Part shown: one piece after another, positions 43,983 through 52,057 of the stretch
How positions within the stretch are numbered: position 1 is the stretch's first letter
Layout: each line of letters opens with the position of its first letter
Source of the DNA: Desulfobacteraceae bacterium
GTDB lineage: Bacteria; Desulfobacterota; Desulfobacteria; Desulfobacterales; Desulfosarcinaceae
Direction: 5' to 3'
NCBI GenBank assembly: GCA_013003715.1
Contig: JABDIN010000046.1
Location: 118,465 to 182,464, forward strand
DNA: 64,000 nt
Notes under the pieces: generated by a model
Databases searched by the model: none
What the model was told of the DNA's origin: nothing
What the model saw: only the letters and a program-made list of their open reading frames with translations
Position numbers and translations under genes: made by a program

Positions 43983-44009
43983 TTGACAACTAATACGTTG
44001 TGGTATAAT
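43983..44009 (+). promoter_or_regulatory. Strong-looking promoter of the DUF2318/ABC cluster
   Basis: TTGACA (43983-43988) and a perfect TATAAT (44004-44009) are 15 bases apart, 34 bases before the start codon at 44044. Between them lies an inverted repeat, ACAAC-N6-GTTGT (43986-44001), placed like an operator. ATACGTTGT (43993-44001) is shared with the bam promoter region. Confidence 0.6.
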
Positions 44010-44043
44010 TTTTTTCTTAAATCAACCCGAATCAAACATTAAA

Positions 44044-44460
44044 ATGAATCATAATCGATTAAATATATTAATTATCCTGCTTATCGCCCAGATCGCCTTG
44101 CCCCAGGCCGCCACTGCTATGTCCGATCAATCCGCCGGGCATGCAATCCGCTGCCGGTGTATGGGAATGGCCCCGGACGCCGGCATGAATAACATGGTAC
44201 AGGAACCGGGTACCACCCACTGCTGCCACCCGTCTTCGGCAGGCCATTGCGATCTCAATAGCGCGTTGCCCGCTGGACCGGCAATTTACATCGTGTCCGG
44301 TTACATCGATTTTTCCCGGCTGTCCCCTGATCTTATGACCGGCCGGACGGTCACCGGAACTGAATCCGCGCGGACGCTTCGGGTGAATTCCGTCACGACG
44401 GCGGCAGATGCCGGCAGCCGAACACCACTCTATATCCAGCACCAGATCCTTATCTGTTGA
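44044..44460 (+). CDS. Small secreted Cys/Met/His-rich protein, unknown
   Basis: A 138-residue protein with a signal peptide (NRLNILIILLIAQIALPQAATA, cut about residue 25). The mature part has a metal-ligand-rich stretch, CRCMGMAPDAGMNNM and THCCHPSSAGHCDL, and a less ordered C-terminus ending LIC. The cluster of Cys, Met and His and the DUF2318/ABC neighbours make metal binding (copper or iron) in the periplasm likely. No ribosome site is clear before ATG 44044. First gene of the four-gene cluster driven by the promoter at 43983. Confidence 0.55.
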   Translation: MNHNRLNILIILLIAQIALPQAATAMSDQSAGHAIRCRCMGMAPDAGMNNMVQEPGTTHCCHPSSAGHCDLNSALPAGPAIYIVSGYIDFSRLSPDLMTGRTVTGTESARTLRVNSVTTAADAGSRTPLYIQHQILIC

Positions 44461-44610
44461 TTCCCCTTCACATATCATCATTTGCTGTCTATCCACAGGA
44501 TGGGGCAAGGTACATGTATCTTTAGAATGTACCATCACAGCACCGCACATTCCACAACAACCGGATCCGTCCATACGATTATCATCATTATATAAAGGAG
44601 CACTCACCCC

Positions 44611-45168
44611 ATGTCCGAGAAAAATACGAAACAAGAGATCATAGATGAAAAGAGAGCCGCAATTTTGGGAACCAACCGGAAAAATTATACGCCCATGATC
44701 ATCGGGATTGCCTGCGCCATCCTGGTCGTTGCCGGGGGCGTATTATTTCTTAATTCTGCGGATAAGGGGGCAGGGGTTACCATTACCCCCAAGCAAACAG
44801 CCGCCAACGCCGGATTTGTAAAATATCCGGTATCGATGTTCGATGATGGGAAGGCCCGTCACTTCGAGCATAGTGCCGGTGATCTGAAGGTCAAATATTT
44901 CATCCTCAAAAGCAGCGATGGTATCGTCCGGGCAGCCTTTGATGCCTGCGATGTCTGCTGGCCGGCAGGAAAAGGGTACTACCAAGATGGAGATCATATG
45001 GTGTGCAGAAATTGCGGCCGGCGATTTGCCTCGGTCATGGTGAACGAGGTCCAGGGTGGATGCAATCCCGCTCCCTTGAACCGCCGGGTTGAAAACAACG
45101 AGTTGATTATAGAGGTCGCTGACATCAACAGCGGCAGATCATATTTCAATTTTCAGAACAGGGGATAA
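44611..45168 (+). CDS. DUF2318 membrane-anchored Cys-rich protein
   Basis: A 185-residue protein with one N-terminal membrane helix (MIIGIACAILVVAGGVLFL) and an exported domain bearing AFDACDVCWPAGKGYY and MVCRNCGRRFA, with a later GGCNP. This Cys pattern is the DUF2318 signature, predicted to hold an Fe-S cluster or metal. Family members occur with FtrABCD/P19-type iron-uptake systems and with FtsX/LolD ABC genes as here. AAAGGAG lies 11 bases before ATG 44611. It ends 3 bases before the permease gene. Likely role: electron transfer or metal handling at the outer face of the inner membrane. Confidence 0.8.
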   Translation: MSEKNTKQEIIDEKRAAILGTNRKNYTPMIIGIACAILVVAGGVLFLNSADKGAGVTITPKQTAANAGFVKYPVSMFDDGKARHFEHSAGDLKVKYFILKSSDGIVRAAFDACDVCWPAGKGYYQDGDHMVCRNCGRRFASVMVNEVQGGCNPAPLNRRVENNELIIEVADINSGRSYFNFQNRG

Positions 45169-45171
45169 GCC

Positions 45172-46329
45172 GTGACCATAAAAGAGATCGCATTTAAAAA
45201 TCTGCTGCGCCGCAAGGGCAAGGCCGCGTTTATTCTTGCCGGCTTGGTTATCGGGGTGGCCACCGTGGTCGCGGTCATCGGTTTTCTGGATACCATGACC
45301 ATGGATATCAACCATAAGCTCGAAAAATTCGGGGCGAACATTTTGATGGTTCCCAAGACCGATAACCTGGGACTTTCCTATGGCGGGCTTTCCATGGGGG
45401 GAGTGTCGTTTGAGATGAAGCAACTGCGACAAAAAGACCTGGAGAAGATAACGGCCATCAAAAATGCCGCCAACATCGCAGCCGTGGGCCCCATGGTATT
45501 CGGCAGCATCGAGATCAAAAATCAACAGGTTCTCCTGGCGGGAATTGATTTCAGCCAATCCCGGATATTGAAGCCGTGGTGGAAGATTTCCGGAGATTTG
45601 CCCGGAGATAATGAATTATTGATCGGTGCCGAGGCGGCGCGGATTCTTGGGTTGGGCATTGGAGATACCATCGGCGTGGACGGCCACAGGTTGACGGTAT
45701 CGAGCGTGTTGTCTCCCACGGGTTCCCAGGACGATCAACTCCTGTTCTCTCGGTTGTCCACCGTCCAGGCTATGCTCGGCAAAGAGGGCATCATATCCAT
45801 GGCCGAAGTGGCGGCCCTTTGCAAGGATTGTCCCATCGACGAAATGGTGAGGCAGATAGGTGCCGCCATGCCTGATGCCAAGGTGATGGCCATTCAACAG
45901 GTGGTAAAGGGACGCATGGAGACCCTGGCCCGGTTCAAGAAATTCTCCTATGGTATTTCGGTGGTTATCATCCTCATCGGCTCCCTGGTGGTCCTGGTGA
46001 CCCTCATGGGAAGCGTACGGGAACGTACCGAAGAGATCGGGATCTTCAGGGCCATAGGATTCCGGCGGGCTCACATCATGCGGATCGTGTTCATTGAAGC
46101 CGGGATAGTCTCGGTGATCGCAGGGATACTCGGGTTTATCGTCGGTTACTCGGCCAGTTCCCTGGGATTGCGGTTTTTTTCCGATTTCAAGGTTACATCC
46201 ATGCCGGTTCCATGGGGACTGGGCTTTGGCGCCATCCTTATGGCCATGGTCATAGGGCTTGCCGCGGCCGCCTATCCCGCGTACATGGCCGCCAGATTGG
46301 ATCCGAATGATGCCTTGAGGTCCTTGTGA
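45172..46329 (+). CDS. ABC permease, MacB/FtsX type
   Basis: A 385-residue protein: an N-terminal helix (AAFILAGLVIGVATVVAVIG), a large periplasmic domain of about 220 residues and three C-terminal helices (SVVIILIGSLVVLVTLMGSV, FIEAGIVSVIAGILGFIVGYS, LGFGAILMAMVIGLAAAAYPA), the standard MacB/LolE topology. The C-terminus AYPAYMAARLDPNDALRSL is the FtsX signature. Such proteins do not move substrate through the membrane but transmit ATPase motion to the periplasm. GTG 45172 is the likely start. With the DUF2318 protein and the ATPase it forms a unit seen beside P19-type iron transporters. Confidence 0.85.
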   Translation: MTIKEIAFKNLLRRKGKAAFILAGLVIGVATVVAVIGFLDTMTMDINHKLEKFGANILMVPKTDNLGLSYGGLSMGGVSFEMKQLRQKDLEKITAIKNAANIAAVGPMVFGSIEIKNQQVLLAGIDFSQSRILKPWWKISGDLPGDNELLIGAEAARILGLGIGDTIGVDGHRLTVSSVLSPTGSQDDQLLFSRLSTVQAMLGKEGIISMAEVAALCKDCPIDEMVRQIGAAMPDAKVMAIQQVVKGRMETLARFKKFSYGISVVIILIGSLVVLVTLMGSVRERTEEIGIFRAIGFRRAHIMRIVFIEAGIVSVIAGILGFIVGYSASSLGLRFFSDFKVTSMPVPWGLGFGAILMAMVIGLAAAAYPAYMAARLDPNDALRSL

Positions 46330-46403
46330 TCGGATAAAATCATTTGGTTGGCAGTGATCGTCAATTGAAATATTCGTTTTTATGTCATTTTAAAGAGGAA
46401 TAT

Positions 46404-47138
46404 ATGACTCAGATTATAGCGGAAAATCTCAGCAAGGACTATGGAAACGGTGATTCCATGGTACGGGCCATCTCCGGGCTCAGTTTCGAGATCGAAACCG
46501 GTGAATTCGTCGGTATCATGGGTGAGTCCGGTGCCGGCAAATCCACATTGCTATCGATAATGGGCGCCCTGAATTCTCCGACCACGGGGAGATACATTGT
46601 CAATGATATTGATGTATACGGTTTGAATGGAGAGCAGCGTGCGGACTTTCGCCGTGAGTTTCTCGGCTTTATATTTCAAAGCTTCCATTTGATCCCCTAC
46701 CTGACGGTCATGGAAAATGTCATGTTGCCGCTGACGACGATTCCCATGCCACGAAAGAAAAAACACGAAATGGCTGCCGAGGCCCTGGACTGTGTCGGGT
46801 TGACCCCAACAGCGAAACGCCTCCCCCGGATTTTGTCCGGCGGGGAACAGGAACGGGTGGCCATTGCAAGGGCCATTGTGAATCAACCCACGGTTCTCCT
46901 CGCCGATGAACCCACAGGGAATCTTGATTCCAGGAACTCGGATGCCGTGATGCATTTGCTGCAGCGGCTCAACACCGCCGGTACAACGATCATCATGGTG
47001 ACCCACAGCAACAAATGCGCCCGCTATGCCCAGCGCATTTTGAACGTCGCCGATGGCAGGCTGACGGATACACCGGCTGCCGGTGTTGAAATCAATAATG
47101 ATACCAGCGATGTACAGCTAAAGGAACGGGCGGCATAA
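46404..47138 (+). CDS. ABC ATPase, LolD/MacB type
   Basis: A 244-residue ABC ATPase: Walker A GESGAGKSTLL, Q-loop in GFIFQSFHLIPYLTV, signature ILSGGEQERVAIARAI, Walker B VLLADEPTGNLDSRNS and H-loop MVTHSN. Start ATG 46404 has AAAGAGGAAT upstream; the frame from 46344 is not family-like. It energises the FtsX-type permease encoded 74 bases upstream. Confidence 0.9.
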   Translation: MTQIIAENLSKDYGNGDSMVRAISGLSFEIETGEFVGIMGESGAGKSTLLSIMGALNSPTTGRYIVNDIDVYGLNGEQRADFRREFLGFIFQSFHLIPYLTVMENVMLPLTTIPMPRKKKHEMAAEALDCVGLTPTAKRLPRILSGGEQERVAIARAIVNQPTVLLADEPTGNLDSRNSDAVMHLLQRLNTAGTTIIMVTHSNKCARYAQRILNVADGRLTDTPAAGVEINNDTSDVQLKERAA

Positions 47139-47275
47139 TATTGCTCCGGCGATTAAATATGTAACGATGTTATCTCTATTCATACAGAAATATTTGTTCT
47201 AGAAAACAACATCCCAAACGGATATCGCCAGAAACTCCCTATGCGAATCGCATGTACTTTCTGTGTTCAATTTAA

Positions 47276-47301
47276 TTGCCGGGTTAGTATATACCCGGCA
47301 A
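47276..47301. terminator. Strong hairpin after the ABC cluster
   Basis: TTGCCGGGT and ACCCGGCAA form a perfect 9-bp stem with an 8-base loop in the 277-base gap between the ATPase and rhomboid genes. The plus strand has no U-tract after it; the minus strand has TTAAATT. It may end or attenuate transcription, but the evidence is structural only. Confidence 0.4.
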
Positions 47302-47415
47302 CTGAAAAAGCAAAGTGACCTATGTCTGAATCGGATTGACAACTGATGGTTCAGCCCGCTAATAAAAGGATTCCTTTTCCACAGACAGCATCCTTTAACC
47401 CACGAAAGCGAGCCG

Positions 47416-47976
47416 ATGAACCATCGTATCCGTTTCATATTCTTCCTCATTATGACGCTGTGGATTGTATATGTCATTGATCTGATACTGCCCATGGACC
47501 TCAGGCAATGGGGTATCTATCCGCGGCAACCCATTGGATTGGCGGGGATCATTCTCTCTCCACTGTTACATGTCAACTTTTCCCATCTTGTCGTCAACAC
47601 CGTACCCTTGTTTATTTTATCGGCGATTCTCGTTGTTTTTTACGACAGGCTCGCCGTATCGGTGTTAACAGTGGTCTGGCTGATGGGAGGGATGTTGATC
47701 TGGGTGTTCGCCCGTACCGGCAATCATATCGGCGCAAGCGGATTGATTTATGGGATTGCCGCATTCCTGGTGTCGTATGGTGTGTGGAAACGAAATTTCA
47801 TCTCCATTTTTGTGTCACTGATCATCGCTTTTTTTTACGGCGGCTCCGTGATTTCCGGTGTGTTGCCATTTCAGCATACGGTGTCGTGGGAGAGCCATCT
47901 GTTCAGCGGGGCGTCCGGGATTTTCGCCGGTTTTATGTTCCGTAAACACAGGCCGAAACATCCACTTTTTCCTTGA
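47416..47976 (+). CDS. Rhomboid-family intramembrane serine protease
   Basis: A 186-residue membrane protein with about six helices. The catalytic motifs are visible: GASGLIYGIAAFLV with the active Ser, and WESHLFSGASGIFAG with the His of the Ser-His dyad; HVNFSHLVVNTVPLFIL is the conserved L1/TM2 region. It cleaves membrane-spanning substrates in the inner membrane. No accessory domain. Substrates and neighbours give no clue; its stop codon overlaps the putative promoter of the bam operon. Confidence 0.88.
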   Translation: MNHRIRFIFFLIMTLWIVYVIDLILPMDLRQWGIYPRQPIGLAGIILSPLLHVNFSHLVVNTVPLFILSAILVVFYDRLAVSVLTVVWLMGGMLIWVFARTGNHIGASGLIYGIAAFLVSYGVWKRNFISIFVSLIIAFFYGGSVISGVLPFQHTVSWESHLFSGASGIFAGFMFRKHRPKHPLFP

Positions 47977-48001
47977 CACGTAGATACGTTGTAGCTAAAT
48001 A
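47973..48001 (+). promoter_or_regulatory. Candidate promoter of the bam operon
   Basis: TTGACA (47973-47978) and TAAATA (47996-48001) are 17 bases apart; the -35 overlaps the rhomboid stop codon. ATACGTTGT at 47984-47992 sits between them. If used, the bamB leader is about 240 bases. I found no sigma-54 type GG-N10-GC element in the leader. Confidence 0.5.
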
Positions 48002-48200
48002 GTAGTTACATTGTACCGGAAAACAGGGATGATTCATACCGGTCGCCCATGGATTTTTTGTCATCGGTATTAAAGATCTACAGCTCCTGAGCTCACTATA
48101 TGACTTTAATTAGAATAATATTTACAGGTAGTTATACGATTCCGGCCTTCATCTTTCGGGTGAGGGTCGTTTTGAATTGAATGCCTGTAACCCACGATTT

Positions 48201-48220
48201 ATCCAATAGTTTGATTGGAT
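48201..48220 (+). promoter_or_regulatory. Palindrome ATCCAAT-N6-ATTGGAT before bamB
   Basis: A perfect 7-base inverted repeat (48201-48207 and 48214-48220) lies 26 bases upstream of the bamB start codon. It could be a repressor site over a promoter near the gene, or an RNA hairpin in the leader close to the ribosome site AGAAGGGG. Confidence 0.4.
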
Positions 48221-48246
48221 TCAGGTAATATAGAAGGGGAAATAAA

Positions 48247-50238
48247 ATGAGGTACGCAGAGACGGGGTTTAATTTAGAAATCGATCTTACCCGGGGCAAC
48301 GTCGAAAAGGTCGTAACGGACCCGAAGGACACCGAGCTTTATCTGGGCGGGTTGGGTACGAACACCAAGATAATGTGGGACAGGGTTCCCCCCGAGGTTG
48401 AACCTTTTTCTCCGGAAAATCTACTGATATTCGGGGCCGGATTGTTGTGCGGAACCCCTGCCACCGGTTGTAATCGTACCATCATCACCACCATTTCACC
48501 CCAGACGAAGTTGATGGCATTCTCCATGATGGGCGGGTTTTGGGCACCGGAATTGAAGTACGCCGGTTATGACAAAGTGGTTTTTCGCGGCAAGTCCCCC
48601 AAACTGGTTTATTTGTGGATCAACAACGACAAGGTGGAAATTCGGGACGCCTCTCATTTGAAAGGCAAAGGCTCCATTGAAACAGCGGAAATTCTCCGTA
48701 AGGAGTTGAAAGAACCCAAGGCCCAGGTGGCGGCCATCGGGATGGCCGGCGAAAACAGAGTCTATTATGCGTCCATTGAGCAGGGCAGATCCAGCGCCAG
48801 CCGGGGCGGCATCGGGGCTGTGATGGGGGACAAAGGGCTCAAGGCGATCGTTGTCCGCGGCACCAAGGACATTAACCTTTCCCAACCTTCTGAATTTATG
48901 GCGCTTTGCAATGAAGTGCTGGAATATATCAAGATCCGGGAAGATAATCCGATCCCGGGTGTCATGCCCATCCTGGCCGGACTTGGTTCTCCGCAGGAGA
49001 TGAAAGTCCATGATGAGAAGTGGCACACCGAGAATTTCATGTGGGGAAATTCCCGGACCCGCAGGAAAGGATTCTGGACAGATGAAATCGCAAAAGAATG
49101 GACGGAGACGATGGAGACGGCCCGGACACGCCTTATCAGTTGCTTCAATTGTCCGATGAAATGCGGGGCCACCATCTCCATGCCCGGACTTCCCACGTAC
49201 ATGATGAAGTGTTTCACGAAACTGACCTATGCAATGGGCGCCTTTTCCGATCTGGATTTTGGATTACGGATAGCCCAACTTGCTACTGAGTACGGGTTGG
49301 ACGGGTTTTCAACACCACAGGTGATGGCCTTCGGTCTCGAACTTCTGGAAAATGGTATTTTATCCAAGGAAGACTTCCCCGAAATGCCGGAAGACAATGA
49401 GGGAAGATTTTACTATCTGCTCGACAAAATCGTCCGGCGGGAAGGTATCGGTGATGTATTGGCCAATGGTACATATTGGGCGGCCAAGGAAATCGGTAAC
49501 GGCGCTGAAGAATACGCGCATAACAATATCAAGAAACATGAGCAGCTGCCGCTCAAGCTTTCCATGCTGAATCCCATATATTTCCTGATGTACGCAACCG
49601 GCGAGAAGATGAATATCACCCAGATCGAAGGGCAGTTCCCCCAGGCGCCGTTCCCCAAAAGAGAGCATAGAGAAAAATTCTGTGAGGACTGGATTCAGGT
49701 CCCGGATGAAAAGTTCAAGCAATATTTCATCGACTGGGAGCTGCGGGGGGAAAATTCAATTCCCTATTACCCGACGGTTGAAATGACCTGTGACATTGTG
49801 GACTGGCAGGAGCGGATGCACTACATCGATGATGCCCTCGGCCAGTGTGCCGGTTTGTCCTCCTTCCCGTTGAAACCACCTTACCACATTCACAATTACC
49901 CGAAATTTATCTCGGCCGGGGCGGGGATTGAGATGGATGAAGAAAAACTGACGCAAGCGGCCAAAAGGTATCGGACGCTGGTCAGGGCCTTTAATATCAG
50001 GAGGGGTATGAGAAGAAAAGATGATCGGCCGCCGGAGAACCATTGGAAGAAAAGATTTCCCGAACTTGAGGCCGAACTCCTGGATGCTTATTACAAACTC
50101 AAGGGATGGAATAACGACGGCATTCCGACGAAAGAATCCCTGCAGCAGTTGGGTTTGGATTATGTGGCCGACGATTTTGTAAAGAGAGGGATCCTGACGG
50201 ACGTCGAAGATGCGGCAGTCGAAGAGGTATCGGCGTAA
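48247..50238 (+). CDS. bamB: Class II benzoyl-CoA reductase, catalytic tungsten subunit
   Basis: A 663-residue AOR family protein that closely follows BamB as I know it from Geobacter metallireducens, including the start MRYAETGFNLEIDLTRGN, GTPATGCNRTI, GGFWAPELKYAGYDK and SSFPLKPPYHIHNYPKF near the substrate site. SRGGIGAVMGDKGLKAIVV binds the tungstopterin and C299-x2-C-x3-C (CFNCPMKC) an Fe-S cluster. It reduces benzoyl-CoA to cyclohexa-1,5-diene-1-carbonyl-CoA without ATP, the key step of anaerobic aromatic degradation. It starts the eight-gene operon in canonical order. AGAAGGGGAAATAAA precedes ATG 48247. Confidence 0.95.
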   Translation: MRYAETGFNLEIDLTRGNVEKVVTDPKDTELYLGGLGTNTKIMWDRVPPEVEPFSPENLLIFGAGLLCGTPATGCNRTIITTISPQTKLMAFSMMGGFWAPELKYAGYDKVVFRGKSPKLVYLWINNDKVEIRDASHLKGKGSIETAEILRKELKEPKAQVAAIGMAGENRVYYASIEQGRSSASRGGIGAVMGDKGLKAIVVRGTKDINLSQPSEFMALCNEVLEYIKIREDNPIPGVMPILAGLGSPQEMKVHDEKWHTENFMWGNSRTRRKGFWTDEIAKEWTETMETARTRLISCFNCPMKCGATISMPGLPTYMMKCFTKLTYAMGAFSDLDFGLRIAQLATEYGLDGFSTPQVMAFGLELLENGILSKEDFPEMPEDNEGRFYYLLDKIVRREGIGDVLANGTYWAAKEIGNGAEEYAHNNIKKHEQLPLKLSMLNPIYFLMYATGEKMNITQIEGQFPQAPFPKREHREKFCEDWIQVPDEKFKQYFIDWELRGENSIPYYPTVEMTCDIVDWQERMHYIDDALGQCAGLSSFPLKPPYHIHNYPKFISAGAGIEMDEEKLTQAAKRYRTLVRAFNIRRGMRRKDDRPPENHWKKRFPELEAELLDAYYKLKGWNNDGIPTKESLQQLGLDYVADDFVKRGILTDVEDAAVEEVSA

Positions 50239-50270
50239 AAAGAGATATATCAGATTGGAGGGCATGAACG

Positions 50271-50807
50271 TTGAAGGGTGACAAAAAAAAGAAAACAATC
50301 AAAACAATCAAGATTGATGTCGATAAATGCAATGGTTGCCGGGCATGTGAGGTGATCTGCTCCTCCTTTCACGCTGCGCCGAAGTATAGCAGCAATAATC
50401 CTGCAAGATCCCGTATCCGGGTGATTCGAGATCCCTTAAGGGATGTATATGTGCCCGTCTATGCCGGAGAATACACCGTTGCGGAATGTGCCGGCAGGGA
50501 TAAATACACCATTGACGGAAAGGAGTACGACGAGTGTTCCTTCTGCAGGGCTTCCTGCCCGTCCCGGGATGACTTCAAGGAACCTGACTCAGGTCTCCCG
50601 TTAAAATGCGATATGTGTGAAGGTGAAGACGAACCCTTGTGCGTCAAGTGGTGCCTGGTGGACGCCCTGCAGGTCGAAGAGCGTGAAGAGGAAGTCGAGG
50701 AAGGGGAGGAACAGGAGGAGTTGGAGACCGGGCTGGAATCACTGGCGGATAAATACGGCATGGACAAGATAAAGGATGCCATCACCCGATTGTCACAGAA
50801 AGACTAA
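50271..50807 (+). CDS. bamC: Benzoyl-CoA reductase Fe-S subunit
   Basis: A 178-residue ferredoxin-like protein of the DmsB/HycB type, with Cys groups CNGCRACEVIC, DECSFCRASC and CDMCEGEDEPLCVKWC; these could hold about three [4Fe-4S] clusters. It forms the catalytic heterotetramer with BamB and passes electrons to its Fe-S/W site. The C-terminal 40 residues are unusually acidic (REEEVEEGEEQEELE). The start is TTG 50271, with GGAGGG eight bases upstream; the ATG at 50264 is in another frame and stops at once. It follows bamB by 32 bases. Confidence 0.92.
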   Translation: MKGDKKKKTIKTIKIDVDKCNGCRACEVICSSFHAAPKYSSNNPARSRIRVIRDPLRDVYVPVYAGEYTVAECAGRDKYTIDGKEYDECSFCRASCPSRDDFKEPDSGLPLKCDMCEGEDEPLCVKWCLVDALQVEEREEEVEEGEEQEELETGLESLADKYGMDKIKDAITRLSQKD

Positions 50808-50842
50808 TTCAATAAGGTTACAGAAGAGGATTAATAGAGACC

Positions 50843-51994
50843 GTGGAAACAGTCGCTCCTTTCAAGGAAGTAATCGATGAGATAAAAGAGGCCGGCGGAG
50901 ACGCCTTTAAATTTTGTTTTCAATGCGGATTGTGCGATACGGTTTGTCCGTGGAACAGGGTCAGGCAATTCAGTATTCGAAAAATAATCAGGGAGGCCAC
51001 CTTCGGCCTGACCGAGATAGAGGGTGAAGATATCTGGCGGTGCACGACCTGTGGCAGATGCCCCCAGCGCTGCCCCCGGGGGGTAAAACAGATTGAAGTG
51101 GGTGTATCTTTGCGCCGGGTGGCGTCGGAATATGAAATTTTCCCGGCATCCGTCCGTTCCGCCCGTACCGCACGAGCCAGCCTGATTTCCGAAGGCAATC
51201 CCTTGCAGGGAGAACGCAAGAAGCGCTCCGAGTGGGCAACGGATCTGGCGGTGAAACCGTATGCCGAAGGGATGGAAGCCCTGTATTTCGTGGGTTGTTA
51301 CCTCAGCTATGACCCCCGAATGAAAAAGGTGGCCGTGGCCACCGCCAAAATCCTGAAGAAGGCGGGGGTGGAGTTCGGGATCCTGGGCGACAAGGAAAAC
51401 TGTTGTGGGGAAAGCATTCGCAAGACCGGCAGCGAAAAGGTTTTCAAGCAACTGGCCAAGGACAATATTAAAACCTTCATCGACAGCGGGGTGAAGAAAA
51501 TAATCGTTTCATCTCCCCATTGTTACCATACGTTTAAAAACGAATATCCTGAATTCATGGTAAACTTTGAAGTCGTTCACATCAACCAGTTCCTATTGGA
51601 TCTGATTGACAGCGGACGGCTTGAGCTCACCGGAGAATTTCCAAAGCAAGTGACCTATCATGATCCTTGTTACCTGGGTCGACACAACGACATCTATGAA
51701 GAACCCCGCGACCTTTTAAGGAAGGTGCCCGGCCTGGAGCTGATTGAGATGGCGGATTCCCGTAAAGACAGTCTGTGCTGCGGTGGCGGAGGCGGCAGAA
51801 TCTGGATGGATACCCCCCTGGAAGAACGATTCTCCGACCTCAGGTTAATTCAAGCAAATGAAATCGGTGCCCAGGTGCTGGCAACATCCTGCCCGTACTG
51901 CATCACCAATTTTGAGGAAAGCAGACTGAACCTGGAGTACGAGGAAGTACTGGAGATTAAGGATATTACCGAAATAATAAATGATATGCTTTAG
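50843..51994 (+). CDS. bamD: HdrD-like Fe-S subunit of the benzoyl-CoA reductase complex
   Basis: A 383-residue soluble heterodisulfide-reductase-type protein: two N-terminal [4Fe-4S] motifs (FCFQCGLCDTVCP and CTTCGRCPQRCP) and two CCG domains (CCGESIRKTG and CCGGGGGRIW with the final SCPYC). In HdrB/HdrD the CCG motifs hold non-cubane clusters or zinc. There is no membrane part, unlike the two EtfOx proteins in this window. In the Bam complex it links HdrA-like BamE to BamBC. Start GTG 50843; the purine-rich GAAGAGGA is 12 bases upstream. Confidence 0.92.
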   Translation: METVAPFKEVIDEIKEAGGDAFKFCFQCGLCDTVCPWNRVRQFSIRKIIREATFGLTEIEGEDIWRCTTCGRCPQRCPRGVKQIEVGVSLRRVASEYEIFPASVRSARTARASLISEGNPLQGERKKRSEWATDLAVKPYAEGMEALYFVGCYLSYDPRMKKVAVATAKILKKAGVEFGILGDKENCCGESIRKTGSEKVFKQLAKDNIKTFIDSGVKKIIVSSPHCYHTFKNEYPEFMVNFEVVHINQFLLDLIDSGRLELTGEFPKQVTYHDPCYLGRHNDIYEEPRDLLRKVPGLELIEMADSRKDSLCCGGGGGRIWMDTPLEERFSDLRLIQANEIGAQVLATSCPYCITNFEESRLNLEYEEVLEIKDITEIINDML

Positions 51995-52057
51995 ACGGCT
52001 GACGTAGTCTAAGACCCGGACACTTCGGACCTAAATCAGATAATGAGGTGATGGAAA

